DNA of 64,000 nt from Rhizobium sp. R711 (GTDB lineage Bacteria > Pseudomonadota > Alphaproteobacteria > Rhizobiales > Rhizobiaceae): contig NZ_LOKZ01000036.1 of assembly GCF_002211365.1 (NCBI RefSeq), positions 1-64,000 on the forward strand. Reading direction: 5' to 3'. Under the pieces are notes generated by a model that saw nothing but the letters and a program-made list of their open reading frames with translations, did not search any database and was not told the DNA's origin. Below are positions 8,198-18,501 of this stretch, piece after piece (position 1 is the first letter of the stretch; the number at the start of each line of letters is the position of its first letter). Both the position numbers and the translations under genes were made by a program.

Positions 8198-8629
8198 ATG
8201 AAGCTTTTCACGCGGAACCAGCTCCTGCGTGCCGCCGGGCTCTCCCTGGTGCTTGGCTCGACGCTTCTGCCACAGGTCGCTACCGCTGCCCGCATCGAGA
8301 ATTCGGTCGCCGTTTTCTCCGGCCTAGACAAGATCACCGGTCGCATCACGACCTTCGATGTATATGTCAACGAGACCGTGCAGTTCGGCGCCCTGCAGGT
8401 CACGCCGAAGGCCTGCTATTCGCGTGATCAGGCCGAAGCGCAGAAGATTGATGGTTTCGTGGAAGTCGACGAGATCACGCTCGACCGCAAGATCCGCCGC
8501 ATCTTTACGGGTTGGATGTTTGCCGACAGCCCCGGCCTCAACGCCGTCGAGCATCCGATCTATGACGTCTGGCTGAAAGACTGCAAGCAGAACTCGGACG
8601 TTCCTGCGCCCGACAAGGCAGCTAACTAA
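8198..8629 (+). CDS. DUF2155 domain secreted protein
   Basis: A 143-residue protein with an N-terminal signal peptide (hydrophobic AAGLSLVLGSTLLPQVATAA, cleavage likely after ATA). The mature part contains the DUF2155 core: VAVFSGLDKITGRITTFDVYVNETVQFGALQVTPKACYSR, then FTGWMFADSPGLNAVEHPIYDVWLKDCK with two conserved cysteines. It probably acts in the periplasm; its role is unknown. The ATG at 8198 is chosen because GGAGACGGGC lies just upstream and the signal peptide starts there. It converges on aat with only three bases between the stops. Confidence 0.88.
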   Translation: MKLFTRNQLLRAAGLSLVLGSTLLPQVATAARIENSVAVFSGLDKITGRITTFDVYVNETVQFGALQVTPKACYSRDQAEAQKIDGFVEVDEITLDRKIRRIFTGWMFADSPGLNAVEHPIYDVWLKDCKQNSDVPAPDKAAN

Positions 8630-8632
8630 TTC

Positions 8633-9247
8633 TCAGAATTTGAGGTGCGGTGATTCCATTGCCGCCGCGAGTATGTGAGCATACTCATCCTTCGGAACAT
8701 CGATGGCTCCGAACGTCTTCAGGTGCTCGGTCGTGAACTGTGTATCGAGCAGAGTAAAGCCCTTGGCGCGCAGCCGCTCGACGAGATGAACGAGGCAGAT
8801 CTTCGAGGCGTCCGTCCGCCGCGAGAACATGCTTTCGCCGAAGAATGCCGAGCCAAGCGAAACGCCATATAGCCCGCCGACAAGCTCGCCGCCGTCCCAG
8901 GCTTCGACGGTGTGGGCATGGCCTATGCGATGCAGCGTCGAATAGAGCGTCTTGATAGTCTGATTGATCCAGGTGCTCGGCCTGTTCCCGGTCTCTGCCG
9001 CGCAGGCTGCGATGACCGCATCGAAATCGTAGTTGAAGCGGATTTCGAACGGCTTGCGCCGAATCGTCTTGGCGAGGCTTTTGGAAACGTGAAATTCGTC
9101 GAGCGGCAGGACGCCGCGAAGATCAGGCTCGACCCAGAATATTTCTGGGTCATCAGCCGATTCGGCCATCGGAAAGAGACCGATGGAATAGGCGCGCAGG
9201 AGGATTTCCGGTGTTATGCCTGGAGACTTCCTGCGCGATCCTGCCAT
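8633..9247 (-). CDS. aat: Leucyl/phenylalanyl-tRNA--protein transferase
   Basis: A 204-residue enzyme of the Aat family. It adds Leu or Phe from charged tRNA to proteins with N-terminal Arg or Lys, marking them for ClpS/ClpAP degradation. The motifs are ILLRAYSIGLFPMAE at the N-terminus, FWVEPDLRGVLPLD, HTVEAWDGGELVGGLYGVSLGSAFFGESMFS and LLDTQFTTEHLKTFGA. It begins six bases after accC ends, so it is the last gene of the accB-accC-aat run, an arrangement often seen in rhizobia. Confidence 0.95.
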   Translation of the reverse strand: MAGSRRKSPGITPEILLRAYSIGLFPMAESADDPEIFWVEPDLRGVLPLDEFHVSKSLAKTIRRKPFEIRFNYDFDAVIAACAAETGNRPSTWINQTIKTLYSTLHRIGHAHTVEAWDGGELVGGLYGVSLGSAFFGESMFSRRTDASKICLVHLVERLRAKGFTLLDTQFTTEHLKTFGAIDVPKDEYAHILAAAMESPHLKF

Positions 9248-9253
9248 TCTCTG

Positions 9254-10600
<1,347 letters not shown>

Positions 10601-10610
10601 GACGCTCGCC

Positions 10611-11087
10611 TTATTCGATAACGACGAGGGCTTGGCCGTATTCGACGGGGCTTCCGTCCTCGACGAGGATTTCGGTGACCTTGCCGGACTTCGGCGAAGG
10701 GATCTGGTTCATGGTCTTCATCGCTTCGATGATGAGCAGCGTCTGGCCTTCCTTGACGGTCGCGCCGAGCTCGATGAAGGGACGTGCGCCCGGAGCCGGA
10801 GCCATATAGGCCGTGCCGACCATCGGCGCGCTGACGGTATTTGCAGGGTTGCGCGCAGCAGCTGCAGGAGCCGCGGGCGCTGCAGCTGGGGCGGCCACTG
10901 CCGGAGCCGCGGCTGCAAATGCGGGCGCGGCGATCGGAGCCTGGACGTATTGGGTGTTGCCGGCACGCGAAACGCGGATGCGCAGATCGTCCTGCTCGAC
11001 TTCGATTTCCGTGAGATCCGTGTCGTTGAGGATGTTCGCGAGGTCGCGGATCAGCGCCTGGTCGATACCGTTTTTCTTCTCAGCCAT
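10611..11087 (-). CDS. accB: Acetyl-CoA carboxylase biotin carboxyl carrier protein
   Basis: A 158-residue protein. An N-terminal region (about residues 1-47) is followed by a flexible Ala/Pro-rich linker (about 50-85) and a biotinyl domain ending at the C-terminus. The biotin acceptor is Lys124 in EAMKTMN. It carries carboxybiotin between AccC and the AccAD carboxyltransferase. It is cotranscribed with accC downstream; aroQ lies 22 bases upstream. Confidence 0.96.
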   Translation of the reverse strand: MAEKKNGIDQALIRDLANILNDTDLTEIEVEQDDLRIRVSRAGNTQYVQAPIAAPAFAAAAPAVAAPAAAPAAPAAAARNPANTVSAPMVGTAYMAPAPGARPFIELGATVKEGQTLLIIEAMKTMNQIPSPKSGKVTEILVEDGSPVEYGQALVVIE

Positions 11088-11109
11088 GAGTATGTGCCCT
11101 GTCTTCTTT

Positions 11110-11547
11110 TTATGCCGTGAGATTCTTCAGCGCATGCAGCGCCAGAATATAGCTGTAAGGCCCGAAGCCGCAGATGACGCCTTTCACCGCTGGCGCAATC
11201 ATCGACTTGTGGCGGAATTCTTCCCGCGCATGAACGTTGGAGATATGGAGTTCTATCACCGGGATGGAAATAGCGCGAATTGCATCGTGGAGCGCGACAG
11301 ACGTATGCGTGTAGGCGCCTGCATTGATCGCGACACCGACCGCTTTGTCGTTGGCTTCATGGAACCAATCAACGAGCGTACCTTCGTGATTGCTTTGGCG
11401 AAAATCGATGTCGAAGCCGAGCTCGCGCCCGGCCGTCTTGCAGTCAGCCTCAATATCCTGAAGCGTCTTGCCGCCATAGATGCCGGGCTCTCTTTTGCCG
11501 AGCATGTTCAGATTGGGCCCGTTCAGGACGAATATCGTTTGCGTCAT
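11110..11547 (-). CDS. aroQ: 3-dehydroquinate dehydratase, type II
   Basis: A 145-residue type II dehydroquinase that removes water from 3-dehydroquinate in the shikimate pathway. The catalytic residues are visible: Tyr24 in the lid (EPGIYGG), NAGAYTHTSVAL in the middle, and His101 in ELHISNVHAREEFR. It is the first gene of the leftward aroQ-accB-accC-aat run, and the promoter is probably in 11548-11691. The link between dehydroquinase and accBC is common in alphaproteobacteria. Confidence 0.96.
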   Translation of the reverse strand: MTQTIFVLNGPNLNMLGKREPGIYGGKTLQDIEADCKTAGRELGFDIDFRQSNHEGTLVDWFHEANDKAVGVAINAGAYTHTSVALHDAIRAISIPVIELHISNVHAREEFRHKSMIAPAVKGVICGFGPYSYILALHALKNLTA

Positions 11548-11691
11548 CGAATGTTCCAGTAGATGCGAGACGGCAACCTATAGACTCCCAGCGGACCTAA
11601 TGAAAGCCCTTTGGAAAGCGCAGCCCGAATCACGCCACATTTGTCCACATGGCTGAAACACTTCGATTTTGGCGATTTGATGGGCGCCGTA

Positions 11692-12453
11692 TCAGCAACT
11701 TGTCTTGCCGCAGGCGCGCATGTTCTTGACCTTGGCCTCAAGGTCGTCGAAGCCAACCGCGCCTTGAACCAGTTCATTGCCGATTACATAGGATGGCGTA
11801 CCTGTGATGCCGAGACTCTGAGCAAGCTGGTAGGTTTCCTTGACGGAAGCATCGCTCGAACTCTTGGCCATCTCGTCGCGGATCTGCTTTTCGCTGACGC
11901 CAAGCGACTCGGCAACTTCGATCGCGCTGGCTTCATCGGCGCGACCGTCGCTGCCGAGAAGTGCAATATGGAACTGGCTATATTTCTCTGGTGCCAGCTT
12001 CCGGAATGCATCCGACACCTTGTGGGCTGCGACCGATTCCGGCCCTAGGATCGGGAATTCCTTGAGCACAAAGCGGACGTTCTTGTCCTTTTCCAGCATC
12101 GTCTGCATGTCGGAAAGCGCGTGGCGGCAATAGCCGCAGTTGTAGTCGAAGAACTCGACGATCGTGATGTCACCCTTCGGATTGCCGATCGTCATGTCAT
12201 ATCTCGAATTGAAGATCGTTGACTTGTTGTCAGCAATCACCGCGTTGGCTTTAACAAGGCGCGCCTGATCCTGCTTCTTCTGCAGGGCGTCCTGAACGTC
12301 CAGCATGATCTCCGGATTTTCGATCAGGTACTGCTTGATGAACTCGCCGAACTCCTTCTTCTGTGCGTCATCGAGCGCTGCCGCCGGATAGGCCGTGGCG
12401 ACCGAGGCGGTGAGCGCCAGTGCGGTGAAGATTTTCGGAAGTATGGCCATCAT
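11692..12453 (-). CDS. DsbA family periplasmic thiol-disulfide protein
   Basis: A 253-residue protein with a signal peptide (ALALTASVATAYPAAA, cut near residue 26). A charged helical region (about residues 28-80) resembles the N-terminal oligomerisation segment of ScsC-like proteins. The thioredoxin-like domain has a CGYC active site at residues 106-109 (FFDYNCGYCRH) and a cis-Pro loop GITGTPSYVIG. It probably oxidises or isomerises disulfides in the periplasm. The C-terminus carries two further cysteines (RACGKTSC), which may form an extra disulfide. It is separate from aroQ by a 144-base gap. Confidence 0.88.
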   Translation of the reverse strand: MMAILPKIFTALALTASVATAYPAAALDDAQKKEFGEFIKQYLIENPEIMLDVQDALQKKQDQARLVKANAVIADNKSTIFNSRYDMTIGNPKGDITIVEFFDYNCGYCRHALSDMQTMLEKDKNVRFVLKEFPILGPESVAAHKVSDAFRKLAPEKYSQFHIALLGSDGRADEASAIEVAESLGVSEKQIRDEMAKSSSDASVKETYQLAQSLGITGTPSYVIGNELVQGAVGFDDLEAKVKNMRACGKTSC

Positions 12454-12661
12454 ATCCTCGTTTTTGGCAGTTCGTATGTATCTTTCTAGGCGCCGGATAA
12501 CACTGCCCGGTTAACGGCGGCAGTCCGGTGTCGCCAAATTACGGTGCGCCCGATCGTCTTCAAACAGGTATTTTCGTATCCACTGTTCAATCGCGGGATT
12601 GTGATGATCCGATTATTGCGGCAATTGTCTGGCCGCAAGCAAAAGTTAGAGAGACCCGATC

Positions 12662-13819
12662 TTGTTTTCCATTTCCAAACGCAGTGAAGTCGAGCCCTTT
12701 CACGCCATGGATGTTCTGGCCGAAGCGACGAAGCGGCGAGCGAGCGGTCACCCGGTCATTTCCATGGCTGTCGGGCAGCCATCCCATCCGGCTCCGCGCG
12801 CTGCGCTCGAAGCGGCGCAGGCGGCGCTTGTGGAAGGCAATATCGGCTATACAGATGCGCTCGGCACGACAAGGCTGAAACAAGCGCTGGCCGGGCATTA
12901 TCGCGACCGTCACGGGCTGGAAATTGATCCTGCGCGTATCGCAATAACCACCGGTTCTTCCGCCGGCTTCAATCTCGCCTTTCTCTCCCTGTTTGATGCC
13001 GGTGATGCGGTCGCCATTGCCCGTCCCGGCTATCCTGCCTATCGCAACATCCTCGGCGCGCTCGGGCTGAAGGTTATAGAGGTCCCGGTAACGGCCGAGA
13101 CGCATTTCACGTTGACGCCCGAGAGCCTTGAGGCTGCGCAAGCGGCAAACAACGTCAAGCTGAAGGGCGTTCTTCTGGCGAGCCCCGCCAACCCGACGGG
13201 CACTGTGACTGGCCGCCAAGGCCTGCAGGAGTTGGCGAACTATTGCGCGGCCAATTCGATCGCGTTCATTTCAGATGAAATCTATCATGGCCTAATGTTT
13301 GCCGGGGAAGAGACCAGTGTGCTGGAATTGACCGACGAGGCGATCGTTATCAACTCCTTCTCCAAATACTATTGCATGACGGGCTGGCGGGTTGGCTGGA
13401 TGGTACTGCCCGAGCGACTGGTGCGTCCGATCGAGCGTGTTGCGCAAAGCCTCTACATCTCGCCGCCCGAACTTTCGCAGATCGCAGCGACGGCGGCGCT
13501 GGGAGCGAGCGCAGAACTCGACGTGTACAAGGCGAGCTACTCAGCCAACCGCGAATTCCTGCTGAAGCGTCTGCCGGAAATTGGCCTATCGATTGCATCG
13601 CCGATGGACGGCGCCTTCTACGCCTATGTCGACGTGACTCGCTTTACCAATGATAGCATGGCGTTCGCCAAGCGGATGCTGGCGGAGATCAACGTTGCCG
13701 CGACGCCAGGTCTGGATTTTGACCCCCTGGAAGGCGATCGCTCGATGCGCATGTCCTATGCTGGTTCCGAAGCCGAGATCATTGAAGCAGTCGAGCGCAT
13801 CGCTGTGTGGCTGAAATAA
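12662..13819 (+). CDS. Pyridoxal phosphate-dependent aminotransferase, class I/II
   Basis: A 385-residue fold type I aminotransferase. Lys235 in NSFSKYYCMTGWRVGW is the PLP lysine. Other motifs are SPANPTGTVT (about residues 174-183), SDEIYHGL and the C-terminal RMSYAGSEAEI. The start is TTG at 12662 with AGAGAG nearby and gives a rhizobial-type N-terminus; the ATG at 12707 would cut into the conserved N-terminal arm. It resembles aspartate or aromatic aminotransferases, but the substrate cannot be decided. It stands alone between dsbA and a ketopantoate reductase gene. Confidence 0.88.
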   Translation: MFSISKRSEVEPFHAMDVLAEATKRRASGHPVISMAVGQPSHPAPRAALEAAQAALVEGNIGYTDALGTTRLKQALAGHYRDRHGLEIDPARIAITTGSSAGFNLAFLSLFDAGDAVAIARPGYPAYRNILGALGLKVIEVPVTAETHFTLTPESLEAAQAANNVKLKGVLLASPANPTGTVTGRQGLQELANYCAANSIAFISDEIYHGLMFAGEETSVLELTDEAIVINSFSKYYCMTGWRVGWMVLPERLVRPIERVAQSLYISPPELSQIAATAALGASAELDVYKASYSANREFLLKRLPEIGLSIASPMDGAFYAYVDVTRFTNDSMAFAKRMLAEINVAATPGLDFDPLEGDRSMRMSYAGSEAEIIEAVERIAVWLK

Positions 13820-13904
13820 ATCTCTTCCGTTATAGGAGCTTGCGGAGACTTGCTGATTCAGTGTCTGAGCAGCCTGCCGGAGGCCGCTCGACCGTTAAGG
13901 CCCT

Positions 13905-14912
13905 TTATTTGGTCGCTCGGCAGTTCTCACGGTCAAGCTGCGACACCAGCGCCAGGATCGTTTCTGAAACTGGTGTTGGCACTGCTGTCAGGCGACCTAG
14001 CGAAACGACCATTCCCACCAGCGGTGTAAGTTCCAGCGATTTGCCAGCGAGAAGGTCCTGCAGCATCGACGTGCGAACTGGCCCGATCTGTTGCGCCTGC
14101 TCAAGTCGTTGCTCGACGGACATCCCAACATTCGCGCCGAGCGCTTCTCCTACGGCCTTTACCTCCTTCATGACCTTTCCGATCTGGTCAGTGATCGCGG
14201 CATCCGCCATCAGCTCCGACATCAATGAACGCGTCAGCGCGCTGATCGGGTTGAAGGATGCGTTGCCCATCAGCTTGCTCCAGATATCGTCGCGGATCCG
14301 GCTAGAGAGCTTCACCTCGATATCTGCGCGTCGCAGCAATGCTTCAATCTCCCGCAAATCTGCAGAGATCTCACCGGAGGGCTCGCCGAGAATGAAATGG
14401 CCCTTGTTGCTGAGTCTGACCTCACCGGGTTTGCTGACTTCGGCACCCTGATGGGCGACGCAGCCGATCACCCGCTGCGGGCCGACAAACTGCCAGAGCC
14501 TGCCGCCTTCATCGAGTTCCTCGAATTGGAGCTCCGCATGCGCGCTGTCCTGATCGCGATGGAAATACCACCACGGAATGCCGTTGAGGATCATCAAGAC
14601 ACGCGTGCCATCCTTCAATAGATGGCCAATTCCTTCCGCCGCCGCGCTGAGTTGATGGCCCTTCAGTCCGGTGATAACGAGATCCTGTGGCGGCAGTTCC
14701 GCTGGATCGTCTGTGGCTGTTACCGACACGCGAAAGGGAAAATCAGCGCCAGCCTCAATGAGACGCAACCCATCGTCCCGGATAGTCGCGAGATGAGCGC
14801 CGCGGGCAACGACCGAGACCGTGGCCTCTGCGCCGAGTGACGAGGCAAGCTTGGCCGCGATGGCGCCGCCGAGGGCACCGGCGCCGAAGATGCAGATGTT
14901 CTTGAAGGGCAT
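13905..14912 (-). CDS. Ketopantoate/2-dehydropantoate 2-reductase family protein
   Basis: A 335-residue protein with an N-terminal Rossmann domain (NICIFGAGALGGAIAAKLA) and the C-terminal ApbA domain (SRIRDDIWSKLMGNASFNPISALTRSLMSEL, residues about 205-235). It would reduce ketopantoate to pantoate with NADPH for coenzyme A synthesis, though many members of this family act on other 2-oxo or lactate-like acids. The GIPWWYFHRD segment marks a subgroup common in rhizobia with unproven substrate. Because the true panE may lie elsewhere, no gene symbol is given. Confidence 0.82.
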   Translation of the reverse strand: MPFKNICIFGAGALGGAIAAKLASSLGAEATVSVVARGAHLATIRDDGLRLIEAGADFPFRVSVTATDDPAELPPQDLVITGLKGHQLSAAAEGIGHLLKDGTRVLMILNGIPWWYFHRDQDSAHAELQFEELDEGGRLWQFVGPQRVIGCVAHQGAEVSKPGEVRLSNKGHFILGEPSGEISADLREIEALLRRADIEVKLSSRIRDDIWSKLMGNASFNPISALTRSLMSELMADAAITDQIGKVMKEVKAVGEALGANVGMSVEQRLEQAQQIGPVRTSMLQDLLAGKSLELTPLVGMVVSLGRLTAVPTPVSETILALVSQLDRENCRATK

Positions 14913-15000
14913 GCGATGATCTTTCCGCGATTGACTGGTCGCGCTGAACTTAGGTCATCCGTCCCTCAAGGCGAGTGATTTTTGAAGCCGGTCGATGCTT

Positions 15001-15216
15001 TTATTGGTTGGAGCCGGGAAGAAGCTCGTTGCGACGAAGCTCGTCGATCGCAGCCACCGCATCGTCCGCAGACCAGCCGGCGCGGATGGCCGCGGCGATC
15101 ATCCGAACTTCGGCTTCCTCTTCGATCTTTAAGAACAGCGGTTCCAAGGCCTCTTGGGCGGTAAGAATGTGATCATTCGGAGGGGTAACTGACGGGCGGG
15201 TGGCAAGCGTAGGCAT
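15001..15216 (-). CDS. Hypothetical protein, 71 residues
   Basis: A small, charged, helical protein (LTAQEALEPLFLKIEEEAEVRMIAAAIRAGWSADDAVAAIDELRRNELL) without membrane segments. The middle resembles a UBA-like or short helical bundle, but I cannot name a family. AGAGGAGTA lies upstream of the ATG on the minus strand. It is divergent from ftsZ2. Confidence 0.6.
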   Translation of the reverse strand: MPTLATRPSVTPPNDHILTAQEALEPLFLKIEEEAEVRMIAAAIRAGWSADDAVAAIDELRRNELLPGSNQ

Positions 15217-15414
15217 CTGCGCGGTACTCCTCTCTCTGGCAGGGGATGATTCACAATAAAGCGCGAGATCAAAAAAGGTTCCGGATAAAGTTTCAAGAAC
15301 GCTTCATCTTGTTCTTTCGCCCCGGCTCTGCCTTGTTGCGCGACTAGGTTGATGCTCGATTCGGTTCCCGACAAGAGGCGGAGCCATGACGAAAAACGCA
15401 CGAAGGAGATTGCG

Positions 15415-16440
15415 ATGACGAACGCCAAGAACGGGATTTCCGAAATGCGACCGAGAATTACAGTAATTGGTGTCGGCGGCGGCGGTGGCAATGCCATCAA
15501 CAACATGATTGCGGAAAATCTCGAAGGTGTCGATTTCATCGCGGCCAATACCGATGCGCAGGTCCTGGCGACCTCCAAGGCATCCCGCCGCATCCAGCTC
15601 GGTGCGCATGTGACCGAAGGGCTGGGCGCTGGTTCGCTGCCGGAAGTAGGGCGCGCGGCCGCCGAAGAATCCATCGACGAGATCATGGATCATCTGGCTG
15701 GCTCGCATATGTGCTTCGTCACCGCAGGCATGGGCGGCGGCACCGGCACTGGCGCTGCGCCTGTGATTGCGCAGGCTGCCCGCAACGCCGGGATTCTGAC
15801 GGTCGGAGTCGTAACGAAGCCCTTCACCTTCGAAGGGAACCGCCGCATGAAGACGGCCGATGTCGGTATCGAGGCGCTGCGCGAGGCGGCCGACACGGTG
15901 ATCGTCATCCCGAACCAGAACCTGTTTCGCATCGCAGACGCAAAGACCACCTTCGCCGACGCCTTCATGACAGCCGACCGCGTGCTTTATGCTGGTGTCG
16001 GCTGCATCACCGACCTGATCGTCAAGGAAGGCCTTATCAACCTCGATTTCGCCGACGTGAAATCCGTTATGCGTGGCATGGGCCGGGCGATGATGGGCAC
16101 GGGCGAGGCTTCGGGCGAGGGGCGTGCAATGAAGGCCGCCGAAGCTGCGATCGCCAACCCGCTGCTCGATGATATCTCGATGAAGGGCGCCAGGGGTGTT
16201 CTGATCTCGATTTCCGGTGGCTCCGATATGACGCTCTTCGAGGTGGATGAAGCGGCAAGCCGCATCCGCGATGAGGTTCAGGAAGAGGCCGACATCGTCG
16301 TTGGCGCGATCTTCGACCGCAACCTCGATGGCAAGTTCCGCGTCTCGGTCGTCGCCACAGGCCTTGACGGGACGGTTGGAACGCGGACCCATCAGGGCGT
16401 GGCGCTCGGCCAGGACATGCAGACGCGTACGCTGCAGTAG
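15415..16440 (+). CDS. ftsZ2: Second, short FtsZ protein
   Basis: A 341-residue FtsZ consisting of only the GTPase core. The GTP-binding signature GGGTGTGAAP starts at residue 107 and the T7 loop is seen as NLDFADVKSVM. The sequence stops soon after the C-terminal core domain (RTHQGVALGQDMQTRTLQ), with no long linker and no conserved C-terminal peptide for FtsA binding. Rhizobia typically have one full-length FtsZ in the ddl-ftsQAZ cluster and a second short one like this. The ATG at 15415 follows GGAGATTGCG; earlier in-frame starts would add an unconserved tail. Confidence 0.9.
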   Translation: MTNAKNGISEMRPRITVIGVGGGGGNAINNMIAENLEGVDFIAANTDAQVLATSKASRRIQLGAHVTEGLGAGSLPEVGRAAAEESIDEIMDHLAGSHMCFVTAGMGGGTGTGAAPVIAQAARNAGILTVGVVTKPFTFEGNRRMKTADVGIEALREAADTVIVIPNQNLFRIADAKTTFADAFMTADRVLYAGVGCITDLIVKEGLINLDFADVKSVMRGMGRAMMGTGEASGEGRAMKAAEAAIANPLLDDISMKGARGVLISISGGSDMTLFEVDEAASRIRDEVQEEADIVVGAIFDRNLDGKFRVSVVATGLDGTVGTRTHQGVALGQDMQTRTLQ

Positions 16441-16448
16441 ACCCTATC

Positions 16449-16477
16449 GCCTGCGCGCTCGATCGGTGCGCAGGCTT
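16449..16477 (+). terminator. Hairpin after ftsZ2, likely terminator
   Basis: A perfect 8-bp stem GCCTGCGC/GCGCAGGC (16449-16456 and 16468-16475) with an 11-base loop lies nine bases after the ftsZ2 stop. It is followed by only TTCC, so the U-tract is weak. Confidence 0.5.
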
Positions 16478-16597
16478 CCTGATTGATGTCGTTTCGGCGT
16501 AGGCTTGCCGTTGTCCTGGAAATGTCAGGCAGCGGCCCTAAATCCGCTCTCGCCCCTTCGCCCGCCAAGGCGTTCCCGACAAAATCAGGAAAATCTC

Positions 16598-17446
16598 ATG
16601 CCCCAAGACACATTGCCCGTCTGGTTCATCACCGGCTGCTCCACCGGCTTCGGCCGCGAGCTAGCGAAACTTACCATTGCCCGCGGTTGGCCAACGGTCG
16701 TCACCGCGCGCGACAAGGCTCGCCTCGCAGATCTCACCTTAGGTCACGAAGCGAACACGCTGGCGCTGGATCTTGACGTGACGGATCGCGCACAAGTCAA
16801 GGCGGCGGTCACGGCAGCCGAGCAGCGCTTCGGCCGCATCGACGTTCTCGTCAACAATGCCGGCTATGGCTATCAGTCGACGGTCGAGGAAGCCGAAGAG
16901 CAGGAAATCCGCGATCAGTTCGAGGCGAATGTGTTTGGCTTGTTTTCGATGACCCGCGCCGTCCTGCCCGGTATGCGGCAACGCCGGCATGGCCACATCA
17001 TCAACATCACCTCGGTTGCCGGCTTCATGGGCTTTCCCGGTTCCGGCTTCTATGCCGCGAGCAAGCACGCGGTAGAAGGCTTTTCCGATGCACTTTACGC
17101 CGAGGGCAAGCCGCTCGGCATCAAGGTAACCTGCGTCGAACCCGGCCCGTTCCGCACCGATTGGGCCGGCCGGTCACTCAGGCAAACGAAGAGCACGATT
17201 TCCGATTATGCCGATACCGCGGCGGCACGGATGAGGCAGACATCCGAATATAGCGGCAAGCAGGCCGGCGATCCCGTGCGCGGCGGCGAGGCGATGATCC
17301 GGGTCACGCAAGTGGAAGAACCGCCACGCCATCTCGTGCTCGGTGAAATCGGCTATAACAACGTCACGAACAAGTTGCGCGAGCGACTGGCGCAGATAGA
17401 GGAATGGCGCGAAACGAGCCTCGGGGCTGATTTCCCGAAGGCGTAA
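16598..17446 (+). CDS. Short-chain dehydrogenase/reductase
   Basis: A 282-residue SDR oxidoreductase. The NAD(P)-binding motif is TGCSTGFG (residues about 11-18), the NNAG motif is at about 88-91 and the catalytic YAASK is at about 151-155. The motif FRTDWAGRSL after the active site is typical of the SDR group often annotated as oxidoreductases acting on aldehydes or ketones. The ATG at 16598 is chosen because it lies close to the Rossmann motif; the frame is open upstream. The substrate is unknown. It has its own promoter region after the ftsZ2 hairpin. Confidence 0.88.
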   Translation: MPQDTLPVWFITGCSTGFGRELAKLTIARGWPTVVTARDKARLADLTLGHEANTLALDLDVTDRAQVKAAVTAAEQRFGRIDVLVNNAGYGYQSTVEEAEEQEIRDQFEANVFGLFSMTRAVLPGMRQRRHGHIINITSVAGFMGFPGSGFYAASKHAVEGFSDALYAEGKPLGIKVTCVEPGPFRTDWAGRSLRQTKSTISDYADTAAARMRQTSEYSGKQAGDPVRGGEAMIRVTQVEEPPRHLVLGEIGYNNVTNKLRERLAQIEEWRETSLGADFPKA

Positions 17447-17528
17447 AATCGTCTCGGGAAATACTGACGTCCGCGCAAGCGGAGCAACCTGAAAACGGGC
17501 GTCTCGCCGCTGTGGTGGAGGATATCGA

Positions 17529-17726
17529 ATGGTGAAGTTTGGCTATCTTGTTGCCAGTCTGCTGATCCTGATCGGAGTGGTCTGGATGGGGCAGGGCAGC
17601 GGCTATTTTCCCTATCCGCAAGAAAGCTTCATGATCAACCAGACGCCCTGGGTCTATTGGGGCGCGCTCGCAACGATCGTCGGAATTGTTGTGATTGTGG
17701 TGACGAGAAACGCACAGCACCGGTAG
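17529..17726 (+). CDS. Small two-helix membrane protein
   Basis: A 65-residue protein with two hydrophobic segments (VASLLILIGVVWMGQG and VYWGALATIVGIVVIVVT) joined by a short loop containing YFPYPQESFMINQTPWV. GTGGAGGATATCGA precedes the ATG and gives a good ribosome binding site. Proteins of this form occur in many proteobacteria and are of unknown function. It probably lies in the inner membrane. Confidence 0.8.
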   Translation: MVKFGYLVASLLILIGVVWMGQGSGYFPYPQESFMINQTPWVYWGALATIVGIVVIVVTRNAQHR

Positions 17727-17917
17727 CGATTGAGGCGCCCATGTGGCTTGAGCTGCCGCAGTCAACAGACTGGCGCGGCATGTGTCGCCAGTTGGCGACA
17801 TTTGATCTGGATGCAGGCAGGGCATTCTTGCGCGTCCGAGCCTCTAAAATAATTCGCCGGCGAAAGAAGCCTCTGAGCGAGCTTCCGCCGGCGAAAGATG
17901 TGATCCGTAAAGAGCGC

Positions 17918-18244
17918 TTACGCGCGGCGCGAACGAGCGTCCGCCATGTCGGGCCGCGTCCCGTCAGGAGCGCGAAGGCCGTAGTGCTTGCTTGCAAACA
18001 CCCATTCCACATTGCCAGGCTCAAACGGGCGACGCGGGTTTCTCAATGCCATCCGGCGCTCGGAGAGGCTGCGCGGCAGGGTGTCGATCATATCATTGAC
18101 GAAGGTTTCAACGCTGTCTTTCCAGCGAGGAGAGATTGAAACATCCACGCCACCAAAGCGATGGAAGTCGGGATGTTTGCGGGAGTAGCATGCGCCGAGC
18201 ATCCAGGCATGCTGCTGCTTCAGAAAGCGTTCTTTAATGGTCAT
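17918..18244 (-). CDS. Hypothetical protein, faintly HNH-endonuclease-like
   Basis: A 108-residue basic protein. The order FGGVDVSISPRWKDSVETFVNDM followed by FEPGNVEWVF resembles the arrangement in a group of phage HNH nucleases, where ...CPRW..SFE.FL.DMG... is followed by YEPGNCRWA, but the His and Asn residues of the nuclease site are not clear here. It starts two bases after the DUF2188 gene ends, so they are probably cotranscribed. The resemblance is from memory and needs a profile search. No other function can be given. Confidence 0.55.
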   Translation of the reverse strand: MTIKERFLKQQHAWMLGACYSRKHPDFHRFGGVDVSISPRWKDSVETFVNDMIDTLPRSLSERRMALRNPRRPFEPGNVEWVFASKHYGLRAPDGTRPDMADARSRRA

Positions 18245-18246
18245 TC

Positions 18247-18501
18247 CTAGTCTTTTTCCTTGGCGTCATCGACGACATCAGCCTCGGGGCGGTCGCCTCG
18301 GTTCGACCGTTCCGTTGTCCAGCTGCCGTCTGCACGCTGATATGTAATGTCCGCATCCTGGCCACCGAGCTGTTGTCGCTCTGCGGCGTGTTTGGCCGCT
18401 GCCAGTGCTTCTTCGTGAGTTGGGAAAGTTTCCGACCAGACATCGTCCAGGCGGTAAGCCCAGGCGCCATCGTGTTCGGCGACGTGGTAGGTAATCGACA
18501 T
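18247..18501 (-). CDS. DUF2188 domain protein
   Basis: An 84-residue soluble protein. The pattern YHVAEHDGAWAYRLDDVWSETFPTHEEALAAAKHAAERQQLGG followed by ITYQRADGSWTTE is that of DUF2188, in which short beta strands pack on a helix. The function is unknown. The ATG at 18501 follows GGAAAGATCG; an in-frame start at 18516 would add five residues. Confidence 0.8.
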   Translation of the reverse strand: MSITYHVAEHDGAWAYRLDDVWSETFPTHEEALAAAKHAAERQQLGGQDADITYQRADGSWTTERSNRGDRPEADVVDDAKEKD

